This document shows, piece after piece, positions 16,087 through 24,664 of a stretch of 32,900 bases of DNA. Source of the DNA: Euryarchaeota archaeon UBA121 (GTDB taxonomy: Archaea > Thermoplasmatota > Poseidoniia > Poseidoniales > Thalassarchaeaceae); contig DANL01000027.1 in assembly GCA_002499865.1 (NCBI GenBank), forward strand, positions 826 to 33,725, read 5' to 3'. Every line of letters starts with the position of its first letter. Positions within the stretch are counted from its first letter, which is position 1. The position numbers were made by a program, and so were the translations under genes. Below the pieces are notes generated by a model. That model ran no database searches. It was not told the origin of the DNA and was given only the letters and a program-made list of their open reading frames with translations.

Positions 16087-17748
16087 CTATTCCAATCTTC
16101 GTACACCTGGAATATGATGCTTATCCCCCTTAGAGGGGGATTTCCTCAACTGTGAAAACTTCAGTCCTCCCGAAGGCATAGTAAGTTGCTTAGGTGCTCT
16201 ATTCTTTCCGGATGAAACTCTCTCGACGACAGAATCCAATGCCGCCTTGGCTGAAACAGGATTCTGTTCCGTAGACGGAACAGGCCTACTAGCGATATCT
16301 GCTTGATGATCCTGATCACTTCTGAGCCTGATATGCTGAGAGCTTTGGAATCTTGAATGACTACTATCGATAGTTCCGTCAATATCTCCATATTGAGAGA
16401 CATAACTATCTTCTCTGCGGTACCTTGTTCTGCTCTTAGGCCTAAGTAGTGACTCAATCCAACTGGGCTTTCTCCTGCCACTTACTACAACGTCTCTGTT
16501 TAGACGGCCACCGTTCATCGAGGCGACCAAGCTTGAAACTCCAGGATAGTCATTAAGATTATTCGACTCATTATCTGGTCCAGTAAGATATTTCACTGAA
16601 TCGGCTTTCTTCGCTCTTGCCTGCCTGACTATTCCTGGAACGCACTCCTCTCTGACTGCCTCTTCAGTAGGCGTCGGCAAGAGATGACCGTGATAATCAG
16701 ATTTCGGAAATCCATGTTGAGTATGCGCTCTCCTAATCATCTGTGAGCTAGAAGGAGGCCTCTGAGTAATCTTCTCAGTAGGCTTCACATCGAATGAACT
16801 CTCGAATCCAAATGGGGAAACAGTTTCCTGCTCTTCTTTATGTTCCGAATCAAACATTCCCCCGAAACCAAAAATATCCGTAGTCTCTGAATAGTCACCA
16901 TCATTCCTACTGGTAACTTCTGATACAGGCTCCTTTTCCCTGTACCAGGAAGGAGCCTCTTCCCGCCCCCAAGCTCTCTCATAAGCAGAAATACCATTTT
17001 CTGAAGGAATTGTAGTAGGAAATTCTGGTGAGACTTCAGACATTCCAAGCCCAATCGACTCCTCTTCATCCATGAATCCGAATCCCTCGAAACCAAAATC
17101 AGAGTGGCCTTCAAACTCGGATTTTCTCTTATCATTATCAATTGAGAAATCTGTCAAATCTGTCTGAACATTACCTAAGTCAATATCAGGAGGAGAGGGG
17201 GGCCAGGGTAGGGCCTTCCTCGTAGGCATCCCTCCAGCATCTTGGAATGCAGGAAACATAGGTAATTCATTCTCAATTTTCTCCAGTCCTGAACGAGCTT
17301 CTTCTATACTCGCTCCTCTTCTAAGTCTGTCAGTCATCAGACAAAGTCGCATTAGAGATCCTTCCCGTCCCCCTATCATATGCCTAGACTTATCTTCATC
17401 CTCGATAACTAGGACAGATCTCCTTAATCTGAAGTAGGACATAGATGCAAGAACTCCCATTGCAGATACCGCCCAACCTAGGGGCGGAATCAGTATAGAG
17501 TAACCGATAACTACAGTTATCCCACCTATTATCGGCGTACCACTTGGAAGTATTGGTATATTCATATGTCGCATTTTTGAGATAGATCCGAGATCAATCC
17601 TAAGTCCCTGTCCAATCCTATTCTCTATGGTTAGCTGACGCTGATTTAGAATACCTACGAAACTCCCTCTCATCCCAACCAAACTCAGGCCTCCGATTAA
17701 CTCGGAGTTACCTTCAGTTCGGTCGGGCTTATGCCCGACTGAGTACAT
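16087..17748 (-). CDS. Membrane protein with long disordered tail and FGF repeats, unknown family
   Basis: A 553-residue protein. The N-terminal 60 residues look soluble. Two hydrophobic segments follow at about 66-86 and 88-106, then a basic FRLRRS stop-transfer. The last 400 or so residues are low-complexity, rich in Ser, Glu, Asp, Arg and Pro, and probably disordered. Within them are three related motifs at 218-225 (FGFEGFGF), 293-299 (FGFGGMF) and 313-319 (FGFESSF), each in an acidic context. The extreme C-terminus is basic. I know no matching family. The tail is most likely cytoplasmic and may bind a partner through the FGF motifs. It is 82 bp downstream of the SelB-like gene, on the same strand. 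Confidence 0.82.
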   Translation of the reverse strand: MYSVGHKPDRTEGNSELIGGLSLVGMRGSFVGILNQRQLTIENRIGQGLRIDLGSISKMRHMNIPILPSGTPIIGGITVVIGYSILIPPLGWAVSAMGVLASMSYFRLRRSVLVIEDEDKSRHMIGGREGSLMRLCLMTDRLRRGASIEEARSGLEKIENELPMFPAFQDAGGMPTRKALPWPPSPPDIDLGNVQTDLTDFSIDNDKRKSEFEGHSDFGFEGFGFMDEEESIGLGMSEVSPEFPTTIPSENGISAYERAWGREEAPSWYREKEPVSEVTSRNDGDYSETTDIFGFGGMFDSEHKEEQETVSPFGFESSFDVKPTEKITQRPPSSSQMIRRAHTQHGFPKSDYHGHLLPTPTEEAVREECVPGIVRQARAKKADSVKYLTGPDNESNNLNDYPGVSSLVASMNGGRLNRDVVVSGRRKPSWIESLLRPKSRTRYRREDSYVSQYGDIDGTIDSSHSRFQSSQHIRLRSDQDHQADIASRPVPSTEQNPVSAKAALDSVVERVSSGKNRAPKQLTMPSGGLKFSQLRKSPSKGDKHHIPGVRRLE

Positions 17749-17830
17749 CCCATTGTGTGAGCGTCGGATTCATGGTATAAGCTCTCGGGGAATAGCATCG
17801 AAAAATACGTTGCTTAATGTACAATTATAA

Positions 17831-18811
17831 TCATGCCGAACTGGTCTCAGTAATGGTTCCAATTATTCTCATGGGAACTGCATCCAGCTGAACTAAAATC
17901 ACTACTCCCCGCCCATCCTTTCTGACAACTAGCGGACTTTCCCATTCGATTGAAATCATGCCATTTTGTATCGAAATCACTCTGCCTACCTTGAATTGCA
18001 TATTAGTAGAGGCATGAACGATATCGCCAATCACGACCTGCCTCCTCTGAAACGGGGCCTCCTCAAGCTTAGAGATAGAAGAGCTCATCTCAACTAGGGA
18101 GTCCGAGCCCTTGATAACAATCATTGAGCCCTTCCCAATATCATCCTCATCCACTCCCCTGAGGGCGACCCCTACCCTGTCTCCAGATCGGGCCTCGTTT
18201 ACATCGTCGTCCATTACCTGCAGACTCCTCACAACGCCAGATTTTCTACCCGGAACAACTTCTATCTGATCGTGTTTCTTTATGACTCCAGATTGAACGT
18301 ATCCTATCCCGACTACTCCTATTCCCTGAACATTGAACTTCTGATCCAGTGGTACGACCAATTCATCACTTTCATCTTTAGATCGCCCTAGTGAAAACAA
18401 CTCCTCCCTGATCTCATGAGCCTCAGGAACTTCTTCCAAAATCTTCCAGTTAAGTTTAGCCTGTTTGAAGAGAATACTGACCTGGCCAGGATCCACCCAT
18501 CCTCCGGGATCAGGATTGATAATTGCAATGCCAGCCTCAATTTCTGAGCATTTCATGGCGACTAATGCTTCTCCCAGAGAGGCGTCTATTTGTTTGACTT
18601 CTACGAACCCAACTCTAGAAACATTCAACACAGAGAGTAGAGGCCTGATACTTTCAGGATGCTTCAACGGCCTAAGGAGAGAAAGAATTCTCACCTTCTC
18701 ATCTTTAGTCTCTTTGAATACGTATGAAACGACATCTCTAGAATCTCCTTTCTTAGCCAAATTACTTGCCAGCTCATCCGACCCATAGAAGGCTACGTTT
18801 AGGACTGACAT
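17831..18811 (-). CDS. EF1A/SelB-like protein with degenerate GTPase domain
   Basis: A 326-residue protein with EF-Tu domain architecture. Residues about 150-235 match EF-Tu domain 2: VPLDQKFNVQGIGVVGIGYV, then VVPGRKSGVVRSLQVMDDDV and GDRVGVALRGVDEDDIGKGS. Residues about 240-326 fit a domain-3 barrel. The N-terminal 145 residues sit where a G domain should be but are short and lack the P-loop: the segment reads FYGSDELASN rather than GHVDHGKT, and no NKxD is seen. Similar GTPase-less SelB/EF paralogues exist in other archaea, and their role is unclear. GGAGGT 3 bases before the ATG is a strong ribosome site. It follows the thioesterase gene by 23 bp. Confidence 0.85.
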   Translation of the reverse strand: MSVLNVAFYGSDELASNLAKKGDSRDVVSYVFKETKDEKVRILSLLRPLKHPESIRPLLSVLNVSRVGFVEVKQIDASLGEALVAMKCSEIEAGIAIINPDPGGWVDPGQVSILFKQAKLNWKILEEVPEAHEIREELFSLGRSKDESDELVVPLDQKFNVQGIGVVGIGYVQSGVIKKHDQIEVVPGRKSGVVRSLQVMDDDVNEARSGDRVGVALRGVDEDDIGKGSMIVIKGSDSLVEMSSSISKLEEAPFQRRQVVIGDIVHASTNMQFKVGRVISIQNGMISIEWESPLVVRKDGRGVVILVQLDAVPMRIIGTITETSSA

Positions 18812-18834
18812 AATACCTCCAGAGGCCCTCTAGA

Positions 18835-19296
18835 TCAACGTCGCATTGCATCACGAGCGGTATTTGCGTCGTTCCAAAGGCCGATTTCTTCATCAGTGAC
18901 GGGTGTGAACTGAGGTACCGATATAGGAAGCATCTCATCATCAATAGCTACCATGAAGAAGTACCCAGAACAAATTTGTTCTGGCTCCCAATCAGATCTT
19001 GTCATCCTACAAGACCTAACTAGTACCCCTACTGTACGAGGAGACGTCCAAACCACTCTTCCAATGGTCCTAATAATGTCCCCTTGGTATGCAGGTCTTT
19101 GAAATTTCAATGCATCTACAGAAACCGTAACGAACTCCTCATGTGCAAATTTACTAGCCGTCAGACCGGCCGCCCTATCCATTATTGACATCAAATGACC
19201 GCCAAACAATGTGTTCAGAGCATTCGTGTCCCCTGGAAACACCTCATCTAAGAGGATCACAGGCTCCGTCGATCGTGGCTCTCCCATGTCCCTCAA
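18835..19296 (-). CDS. Acyl-CoA thioesterase, hotdog fold (YciA/ACOT type)
   Basis: A 153-residue single hotdog-domain protein that should cleave acyl-CoA to free acid and CoA. The pattern is typical of YciA/BACH enzymes: VFPGDTNALNTLFGGHLMSI at about 19-38, with Asn, Gly-Gly-His and a following MDRAAGLTASKFA, then VTVSVDALKFQRPAYQGDII, which carries the catalytic-site Asp and substrate-channel residues. MGEPRS, nine bases inside, is an alternative start. It leads a minus-strand unit with the SelB-like gene and is divergent from the three-gene operon at 19398. The chain-length preference cannot be told. Confidence 0.9.
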   Translation of the reverse strand: MRDMGEPRSTEPVILLDEVFPGDTNALNTLFGGHLMSIMDRAAGLTASKFAHEEFVTVSVDALKFQRPAYQGDIIRTIGRVVWTSPRTVGVLVRSCRMTRSDWEPEQICSGYFFMVAIDDEMLPISVPQFTPVTDEEIGLWNDANTARDAMRR

Positions 19297-19397
19297 ATTA
19301 ACCCCGTGGCTTGCCCCCCTTCAATACTACACCAAAAAATTGAGAAAAACGTACAATTCAACCGCTTAGTTCAACAGAAAAACCTCCTAGCACGACC

Positions 19398-20195
19398 ATG
19401 GATGACGCCCAGCTAATTTGGAGGGATGTAGTCATCGAAGATCCAGATGGCGGTAAAATAATCCTCTGGCCACATCTCCCCTGTATCCTAATGCCCAAAC
19501 AAATCAGATCTAGAAAAATCTGGGACGGTCTGGCCCTCCTCCTCTCGAATAATGATTTTTTATCAATGAAGGACGATGATGTGAATGAGAAAAAAAGTCC
19601 CGGTGCCAATGTTGAGGCGGCGATATCCTCAGGTACTCAGTTCGGAAAATTATTGAAGATCCTCAGAGAGTTAGACATTGATGGCCCACACATTCCTGAT
19701 CCAGAACCTATGAGACTCGTCACACACGCTCAGAATGCCAGAGGGGGTCTTCCGATATATCTTATTGAGCCCGATATAAGTGAAGAAAAATGGGTAGACT
19801 GGCTATCTAGGAGTGCGGATATGCAGGTTAGAATATCCTCTCTGCTATCTAGACTAACATCTAACAGAAGATGGAAGAAAGATTCCACCGAAGCAATCTC
19901 AAAAATAAGACATGACAGAGTAATTGATACTGAGATGGGTGCGGCTTCAGCTAACTGTTTTTCGTGGAATGCAGAGGAAGAGAGAGTGATTGGCAGAAAT
20001 CTATCTGAAGAAAGGGATATGAGATTCGCCTCTAGGATAAGAGGGGCATTGGCTGACTTAAGGAACAGCAGGGTTGATGTTGATGAATCCTCACAGCCAC
20101 TACTGATGGTACCGGTACATCAAGCTAGACTGCCATCGATACAGGAATCAATTTTAGCTTGGCCAGAACCAGAAACGATAAGGAGAATGGAATAA
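19398..20195 (+). CDS. Conserved-looking protein of unknown function, first gene of the TBP-like operon
   Basis: A 265-residue soluble protein with no motif I recognise and no membrane segment. It has an N-terminal half rich in beta-type patterns (VVIEDPDGGKIILWPHLPCI), a Lys/Asp-rich low-complexity stretch near 57-72, and a helical, charged C-terminal half with repeated Arg-Ile patterns. It sits at the head of a tight operon: its TAA overlaps the ATG of the TBP-fold gene (TAATG). Translational coupling suggests the two products work together. The 101-bp gap upstream is shared with the divergent thioesterase and should contain both promoters. Confidence 0.78.
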   Translation: MDDAQLIWRDVVIEDPDGGKIILWPHLPCILMPKQIRSRKIWDGLALLLSNNDFLSMKDDDVNEKKSPGANVEAAISSGTQFGKLLKILRELDIDGPHIPDPEPMRLVTHAQNARGGLPIYLIEPDISEEKWVDWLSRSADMQVRISSLLSRLTSNRRWKKDSTEAISKIRHDRVIDTEMGAASANCFSWNAEEERVIGRNLSEERDMRFASRIRGALADLRNSRVDVDESSQPLLMVPVHQARLPSIQESILAWPEPETIRRME

Positions 20196-20719
20196 TGTCT
20201 GTCTCACCTGAATTCAATATTGAAACTCAAACTTTCAGATTCACACCTTCAGTGCCGGTAGATCATGTTGAGGCCATAACACTAGCTTCCGGAACTAAGG
20301 CGGGAGATTACGTTGTAGTCTCTCACGAAGAGCCAAGAGCCACATATGTAATCGAACCAAATGGCTCAATTCTGGTACATGGACTTTCTAGAAGTGAAGT
20401 TGCAGAGCTGGCGGTACAGGAACTACTACTCAATCTTGGACTCCCCTTGGAAGGTCTTTCAATGGACTCCGGAGAAATCATAGTAAGCTTCTCCCTTGGT
20501 AAGAATGTACTCTTAGAAATAGCTGAGAAGAGATTTTCAGATATTGAGATGGACACTAGAATTGATGCTATCAGGATTTCAGCATCACTACACAAAGCCA
20601 CAATCATACTCTATGATAATGGTAAAGGAGTGGTTTTAGGACAATCTTCGAGAAAGGTATCTGAGATGGCAGTGAGGCACTGGGCTGAAAAACTGGATAA
20701 TGAAGAAGCATTGAAGTGA
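20195..20719 (+). CDS. Divergent TBP-fold protein
   Basis: A 174-residue protein built from two related halves, as in TATA-binding protein. Repeat one has RATYVIEPNGSILVHGLSRS and then EVAELAVQELLLNLG (48-82). Repeat two has HKATIILYDNGKGVVLGQSS and then RKVSEMAVRHWAEKL (133-167). Both match the TBP pattern of a strand ending in 'lIF.sGKiv.tGaks.eda..av'. Length equals archaeal TBP. The FPGL-type phenylalanine stirrups that intercalate in TATA DNA are not clear, so this may be a paralogue and not the general factor. The start ATG overlaps the upstream stop (TAATG), and AGGAG lies about 10 bases before it. It is 4 bp from the next gene. Confidence 0.75.
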   Translation: MSVSPEFNIETQTFRFTPSVPVDHVEAITLASGTKAGDYVVVSHEEPRATYVIEPNGSILVHGLSRSEVAELAVQELLLNLGLPLEGLSMDSGEIIVSFSLGKNVLLEIAEKRFSDIEMDTRIDAIRISASLHKATIILYDNGKGVVLGQSSRKVSEMAVRHWAEKLDNEEALK

Positions 20720-20723
20720 GATA

Positions 20724-21605
20724 ATGCTAGTTAATGACAAATGGGAAGGGCCCATTGTAGATCAGCACATGCATCTGGATAAGGCCAACAGATTTCTCAG
20801 CGCGGCTGAAGAATTCTCAAAGGCCGGAGGGACGGGAATATTTCTGGTTCACAAACCATCATTTTCAACGTCCCTTCCAAAAAATATCGGTGACTACAGA
20901 GATGCATATCAAGAGACAATACACATGGCCTCCAAAGTTAGGCAAAAGATAGGCCTAGATGTCCAGGTGGTTCTGGGCCCTCACCCAGTCACTTGGGATA
21001 TTCAAGCAAATACTATGGGAGTAGAAGAGTCAACCGAACTTCATATTTCCGCAGTAGGACTGGCTCTAGAAATGATCGAGGATGGAGATGCGATATGTCT
21101 AGGAGAGGTCGGAAGACCGCACTATCAGGTTTCAGAGGACAGGTGGGAGAGGGCAAACGATATGCTACTAGAGATAATGAGAATGGCCTCTTCTTCAAAC
21201 TCTCCCATACAGTTACACGTGGAAGACAATGGTTTTCAGACATGTATGGAATTAGCTTCCTTATGTGACAAAGCAGGGCTCCCAAGAAATAGGGCTGTCA
21301 GACATTTTGCATCTCCAGATCTGAGTCAAAAAAATACCTCAGGACTCCCAGTTACTGTAAGTATGGGCAAGGGAAGCATCGAAGGAATTTGCTCTTCAAT
21401 AGAACTAAGCAAGTCACATTGGGGAATGGAGACAGATTTTCTCGACGATCCAAGAAGGCCGGGAGCGGTACTCGGTCCTCGGACTATTCCCAAGAGAACC
21501 AACCAGTTGTGCCAAGCTCTCAGATTACTGGATTGGGACGATGAAAAGATAGAGAGATGCATCCTAGATATCCATCAGAATTGGATTTCCTCGACTTACT
21601 TCTAG
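20724..21605 (+). CDS. TatD-related TIM-barrel metal-dependent hydrolase (COG1099-like)
   Basis: A 293-residue protein of the amidohydrolase/TatD type. Metal-site motifs in order: VDQHMHLDKA (HxH) near 12-21, LGEVGRPHY (bridging Glu), IQLHVEDNG, a later RHFASPD, and METDFLDDPRRPG with the conserved Asp. This matches the archaeal predicted metal-dependent hydrolase family I know as COG1099. The substrate is unknown; TatD relatives are nucleases or esterases. It is the third gene of the operon with the TBP-fold protein, starting 4 bp after it with AGTGAG before the ATG. The stop overlaps that of the convergent small membrane ORF at the sequence CTAG. Confidence 0.85.
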   Translation: MLVNDKWEGPIVDQHMHLDKANRFLSAAEEFSKAGGTGIFLVHKPSFSTSLPKNIGDYRDAYQETIHMASKVRQKIGLDVQVVLGPHPVTWDIQANTMGVEESTELHISAVGLALEMIEDGDAICLGEVGRPHYQVSEDRWERANDMLLEIMRMASSSNSPIQLHVEDNGFQTCMELASLCDKAGLPRNRAVRHFASPDLSQKNTSGLPVTVSMGKGSIEGICSSIELSKSHWGMETDFLDDPRRPGAVLGPRTIPKRTNQLCQALRLLDWDDEKIERCILDIHQNWISSTYF

Positions 21606-21796
21606 TCAAAGATAGTCTTGGGAGTGAAAGTAAGGACTGCTCCAATAATGAAAATAAGTACAGAAGTCGAGAAAAATCCAAATTCAGAAAAACCAATGTC
21701 AAATCCTATTTGCTCAATTCCCATTTTCCAAACCGGACTGTTAACTGGCATGAACAATATCATTGAGGCTATACCTATTCGTTGCCTTAGGAGCAC
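21602..21796 (-). CDS. Small membrane protein, possible
   Basis: A 64-residue ORF starting with GTG. Two hydrophobic stretches are seen, about 7-22 (IGIASMILFMPVNSPVW) and 43-58 (STSVLIFIIGAVLTFT), which would make a two-span hairpin. It is convergent with the COG1099-like gene, with stops overlapping at CTAG, a spacing style repeated elsewhere in this window. There is no clear ribosome site and no known family, so it may be spurious. The rest of the stretch from 21797 to the tRNA at 21891 shows no gene. Confidence 0.45.
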   Translation of the reverse strand: MLLRQRIGIASMILFMPVNSPVWKMGIEQIGFDIGFSEFGFFSTSVLIFIIGAVLTFTPKTIFD

Positions 21797-21890
21797 ATAC
21801 TGCCGACACCGCCATTACTTTTCAAGTACGAAGTAAGAACTTCTCCATGACCGAATCGGTTTAGAGACAACATACGCTCGGCCAGACTGC

Positions 21891-21965
21891 GCGCCTGTAG
21901 TGAAGGGGTTATCACAAGAGGTTTCCAACCTCTTGTCCCGGGTTCAAATCCCGGCGGGCGCACCA
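21891..21965 (+). tRNA. tRNA-Gly (anticodon UCC), CCA encoded
   Basis: The 75-base sequence folds fully by eye. Acceptor GCGCCTG pairs with CGGGCGC, with one U-G pair; the D stem is GTGA/TCAC; the anticodon stem AGAGG/CCTCT holds loop TTTCCAA, so the anticodon is UCC; the T arm is CCGGG-TTCAAAT-CCCGG. The discriminator A is followed by an encoded CCA. No intron is present. It reads GGA (and GGG by wobble) codons and stands 52 bp upstream of the ABC exporter gene. Confidence 0.96.
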
Positions 21966-22017
21966 CTCGAGAATAATCTAGTGAAGCATTGAAACACTCC
22001 CCTCTCTCCCGGTTACT

Positions 22018-23919
22018 ATGTCAGATGGGGGCCACTCCAAATCGAAACGTGGTTTAGATATCACATCGATTAGTAAGGACGCCTCAGATCTTCAAGATGA
22101 GAAGCAGGTAGTGGGGCGTAAAATATGGAGGGTTTTCCCCTATGTTCTCCGTTATTGGCAAAGGGCCCTTGGAGGTCTTTTAGCCAATATAGGTGCTAGA
22201 ATCTTCGATTTAATACCGTTCATTGCCATTGGCATGGCCGCCGATTATTACAATCCAGATAATCCTCAATTTACAGATTCACGAGTAGAGAATTTTGTAA
22301 CCATTGATGCAATTCCAGATTTTGGTCCGATCAGCTCAACAGAAATCGGCTTTGGGTTGTTGATTTTAATGTCATTTGTCATCCTTGCGGTTTTCCAAGG
22401 TTTTAGCAATCAACTCTGGCAGTCAATTGCTTACAAAGCTCAACACGATATCAGAATGGACGCAACTAAATCATTATTGGATATGGAAGCCTCTTATTTC
22501 GAGACAAGGCAAACTGGAAATCTAATGTCCGTACTTTCAGCTGATGTTGCCCAACTAGAGGATATTATTTCCGACTCCACTACAAGTATCATTAGGATAT
22601 TCACAACACTAATTACAGCATTTGTAATTCTATACTGGATGTCTCCAACACTTTGCATGATTCTTTTCGGACCATTGATTATGATCGTCCCCATGGTCAT
22701 TTGGTTTTCAACTAGAGTCCAACGAAAATACCGCAAACAGAGGGAAAGTACTGGGGGAATAATCGCCATCTTGGAAAACGTATTATCAGGAATTACAATA
22801 GTTCAGGCGTACAATGCTACTAGTTTTGAAAGTAGGAGAGTCGAAAACCAGAGTGGCAATTACAGAGATCAAGCAGTACAGGCCGCCTTCATTAGGAACA
22901 GATTCATCCCAGGTTTTCACATCGTAGCCGGAATCTCGTTTGGCCTCCTAGTTTCTGCAGGAGGTTGGCTAATGAATTCAGGTCAGATCAGTGTTGGCCA
23001 GTTTGTAACATTCCTATTAATTTCCACAAGAATGACCATGCCACTGTGGATTCTTGGAATGTTACTGAATCAACTCCAGAAGGGAGAGGCCGCATCCCGT
23101 AGGGTTTTTGCCGTAATAGATTTACAACCTTCAATATACGATAGAGAAGGAGCCGTTCCATTGGAAGCGCCAATCAGTAGCATATCTTTCGATAATGTAT
23201 CTTTTGCATATCCCTCTTCAGAGTATAACGTACTCAATGGCATAAATATGGTGGCTTCATCTGGACAATTCATAGGAGTAATGGGGCACACTGGAGCAGG
23301 AAAAAGTACCATCCTAAAATTAATTGAAAGATTCTATGAGCCACAGTCTGGTAAGGTACTAATCAATAACACGGACATAAATGAATTTTCAATCGAGTCC
23401 GTTAGGGCGAAGATTGGATTTGTTTCGCAGGATCCATTCCTCTTTTATGGCACAATTGGAGATAATGTATCATATGCTAGAGATGTAGAGGAAAGTGAGA
23501 TCTTTAACGCATTGGAGCTAGCAGGTGCTTCAGAATTCATTTCCCAGTTACCAAATGGACTTGATACCATGGTCGGAGATAGAGGAGTGATGCTATCTGG
23601 TGGACAAAGGGCCAGGATAAGTCTCGCCAGGGCACTATTGAAGGACCCAGACCTGCTCATTCTAGACGAAGCTAGTGCCGCGCTAGATGCGGAAACAGAA
23701 AGAAGGATTCAACAATCCCTGTTTGACGGTTCCAGTGGCAAAAAGCAGAGGATCACCATTGCAGTAGCCCATAGGTTGGCAACGATCCGAAACGCTGATG
23801 AAATAATTGCTATGGTAGACGGCGCTATAGTAGAGAGGGGAAAACACGAAGAGTTGCTTTCCAATGAAAATGTATATGCCTCTCAGTGGTCTATACAAAC
23901 TGGGGAACTTGACTCATAG
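22018..23919 (+). CDS. ABC exporter, fused permease-ATPase (MsbA/MdlB type)
   Basis: A 633-residue half-transporter. The N-terminal part has about six membrane spans (about 45-340), with large hydrophobic runs such as FGLLILMSFVILAVFQGF and IIRIFTTLITAFVILYWM. The nucleotide-binding domain has Walker A GHTGAGKST at 423-431, Q-loop FVSQDPFLF, signature LSGGQRARISLARAL from 526, and Walker B LLILDEAS near 546-553, followed by the H-loop AVAHRLATI. It should dimerise and export a lipid, peptide or drug; the substrate is unknown. The gene directly downstream, 8 bp away, encodes an FGE-like membrane protein, and the two are likely co-transcribed. Confidence 0.95.
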   Translation: MSDGGHSKSKRGLDITSISKDASDLQDEKQVVGRKIWRVFPYVLRYWQRALGGLLANIGARIFDLIPFIAIGMAADYYNPDNPQFTDSRVENFVTIDAIPDFGPISSTEIGFGLLILMSFVILAVFQGFSNQLWQSIAYKAQHDIRMDATKSLLDMEASYFETRQTGNLMSVLSADVAQLEDIISDSTTSIIRIFTTLITAFVILYWMSPTLCMILFGPLIMIVPMVIWFSTRVQRKYRKQRESTGGIIAILENVLSGITIVQAYNATSFESRRVENQSGNYRDQAVQAAFIRNRFIPGFHIVAGISFGLLVSAGGWLMNSGQISVGQFVTFLLISTRMTMPLWILGMLLNQLQKGEAASRRVFAVIDLQPSIYDREGAVPLEAPISSISFDNVSFAYPSSEYNVLNGINMVASSGQFIGVMGHTGAGKSTILKLIERFYEPQSGKVLINNTDINEFSIESVRAKIGFVSQDPFLFYGTIGDNVSYARDVEESEIFNALELAGASEFISQLPNGLDTMVGDRGVMLSGGQRARISLARALLKDPDLLILDEASAALDAETERRIQQSLFDGSSGKKQRITIAVAHRLATIRNADEIIAMVDGAIVERGKHEELLSNENVYASQWSIQTGELDS

Positions 23920-23927
23920 GTGAGATA

Positions 23928-24629
23928 TTGGATAACATCGAATGGATTAGGGTCGATCCAGGTTCAACTTACCTAGGTTCTAATAATCGCGCAATTATCT
24001 TTGGCTCTCCCGGGCCAAGGCATGAGGTTCCTATTCAGCACTCTTATGAGATTTCTAAGGAGGCTATTCCCCTTTCAGAAGCCTTAGCACTATGCGATTC
24101 ATCAGATATGTCAATATCCTCTGAATCAGAATGGCAACTGGCCTATGATAGAGGTCTAATCAAAGAGGGAAGAGATATCGAGGTTTTGCAGGATCGCATC
24201 TCATCATCATATTGGGGGAAGATTTGTGACGGCAGACCATTTCTAACTAACGGAACTAACTTGGAGATATGCAGGGTGTGGTCCCGGAATAAAGCTACGC
24301 CCAGGTATCTTCCTCCTGAAGCATCGGCTAGAAAGCTCGCAAGGATAGTCAGAAGGAGTGATAAGAATAAGAATCCAATTGCACCACGGCTCCCAAAAAA
24401 TCCTCCAACAAAAACAATCTTACTTGAGGAAATATCAATTATTATGTTACTAGGAATTATTCCCTCATTCCTCTGGGCGCATTTCAATGCAAGTCCCGGA
24501 TACATCGAGACTGGTTGGCCAGGATTGATTCTAGGGGGAGTAATTCTGGGATTATCGTCTGGCTTATTCTGGAGGCCCAAACAGCCAACATGGTGGGCGG
24601 ATGGATCAAAGATGTTCCCAAGAAGGTGA
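23928..24629 (+). CDS. Reduced FGE-sulfatase-like domain with C-terminal membrane anchor
   Basis: A 233-residue protein starting with TTG, supported by AGGTGAGA 3 bases upstream. The N-terminal 60 or so residues match the start of formylglycine-generating-enzyme-like domains (PF03781): IEWIRVDPGSTYLGSNN, then GPRHEVPIQHSYEISKEAIP, then SISSESEWQLAYDRGLI, the counterpart of 'LPTEAEWEYAARGG'. The rest of the fold is short and the catalytic cysteine region is not seen, so enzymatic activity is doubtful. Two C-terminal hydrophobic segments, about 167-185 and 196-214, would anchor it in the membrane. It lies 8 bp after the ABC exporter and may be an accessory protein. Confidence 0.78.
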   Translation: MDNIEWIRVDPGSTYLGSNNRAIIFGSPGPRHEVPIQHSYEISKEAIPLSEALALCDSSDMSISSESEWQLAYDRGLIKEGRDIEVLQDRISSSYWGKICDGRPFLTNGTNLEICRVWSRNKATPRYLPPEASARKLARIVRRSDKNKNPIAPRLPKNPPTKTILLEEISIIMLLGIIPSFLWAHFNASPGYIETGWPGLILGGVILGLSSGLFWRPKQPTWWADGSKMFPRR

Positions 24630-24664
24630 AAAACTTGAACCAAGAAAATTCCAGGAGAATCTGG

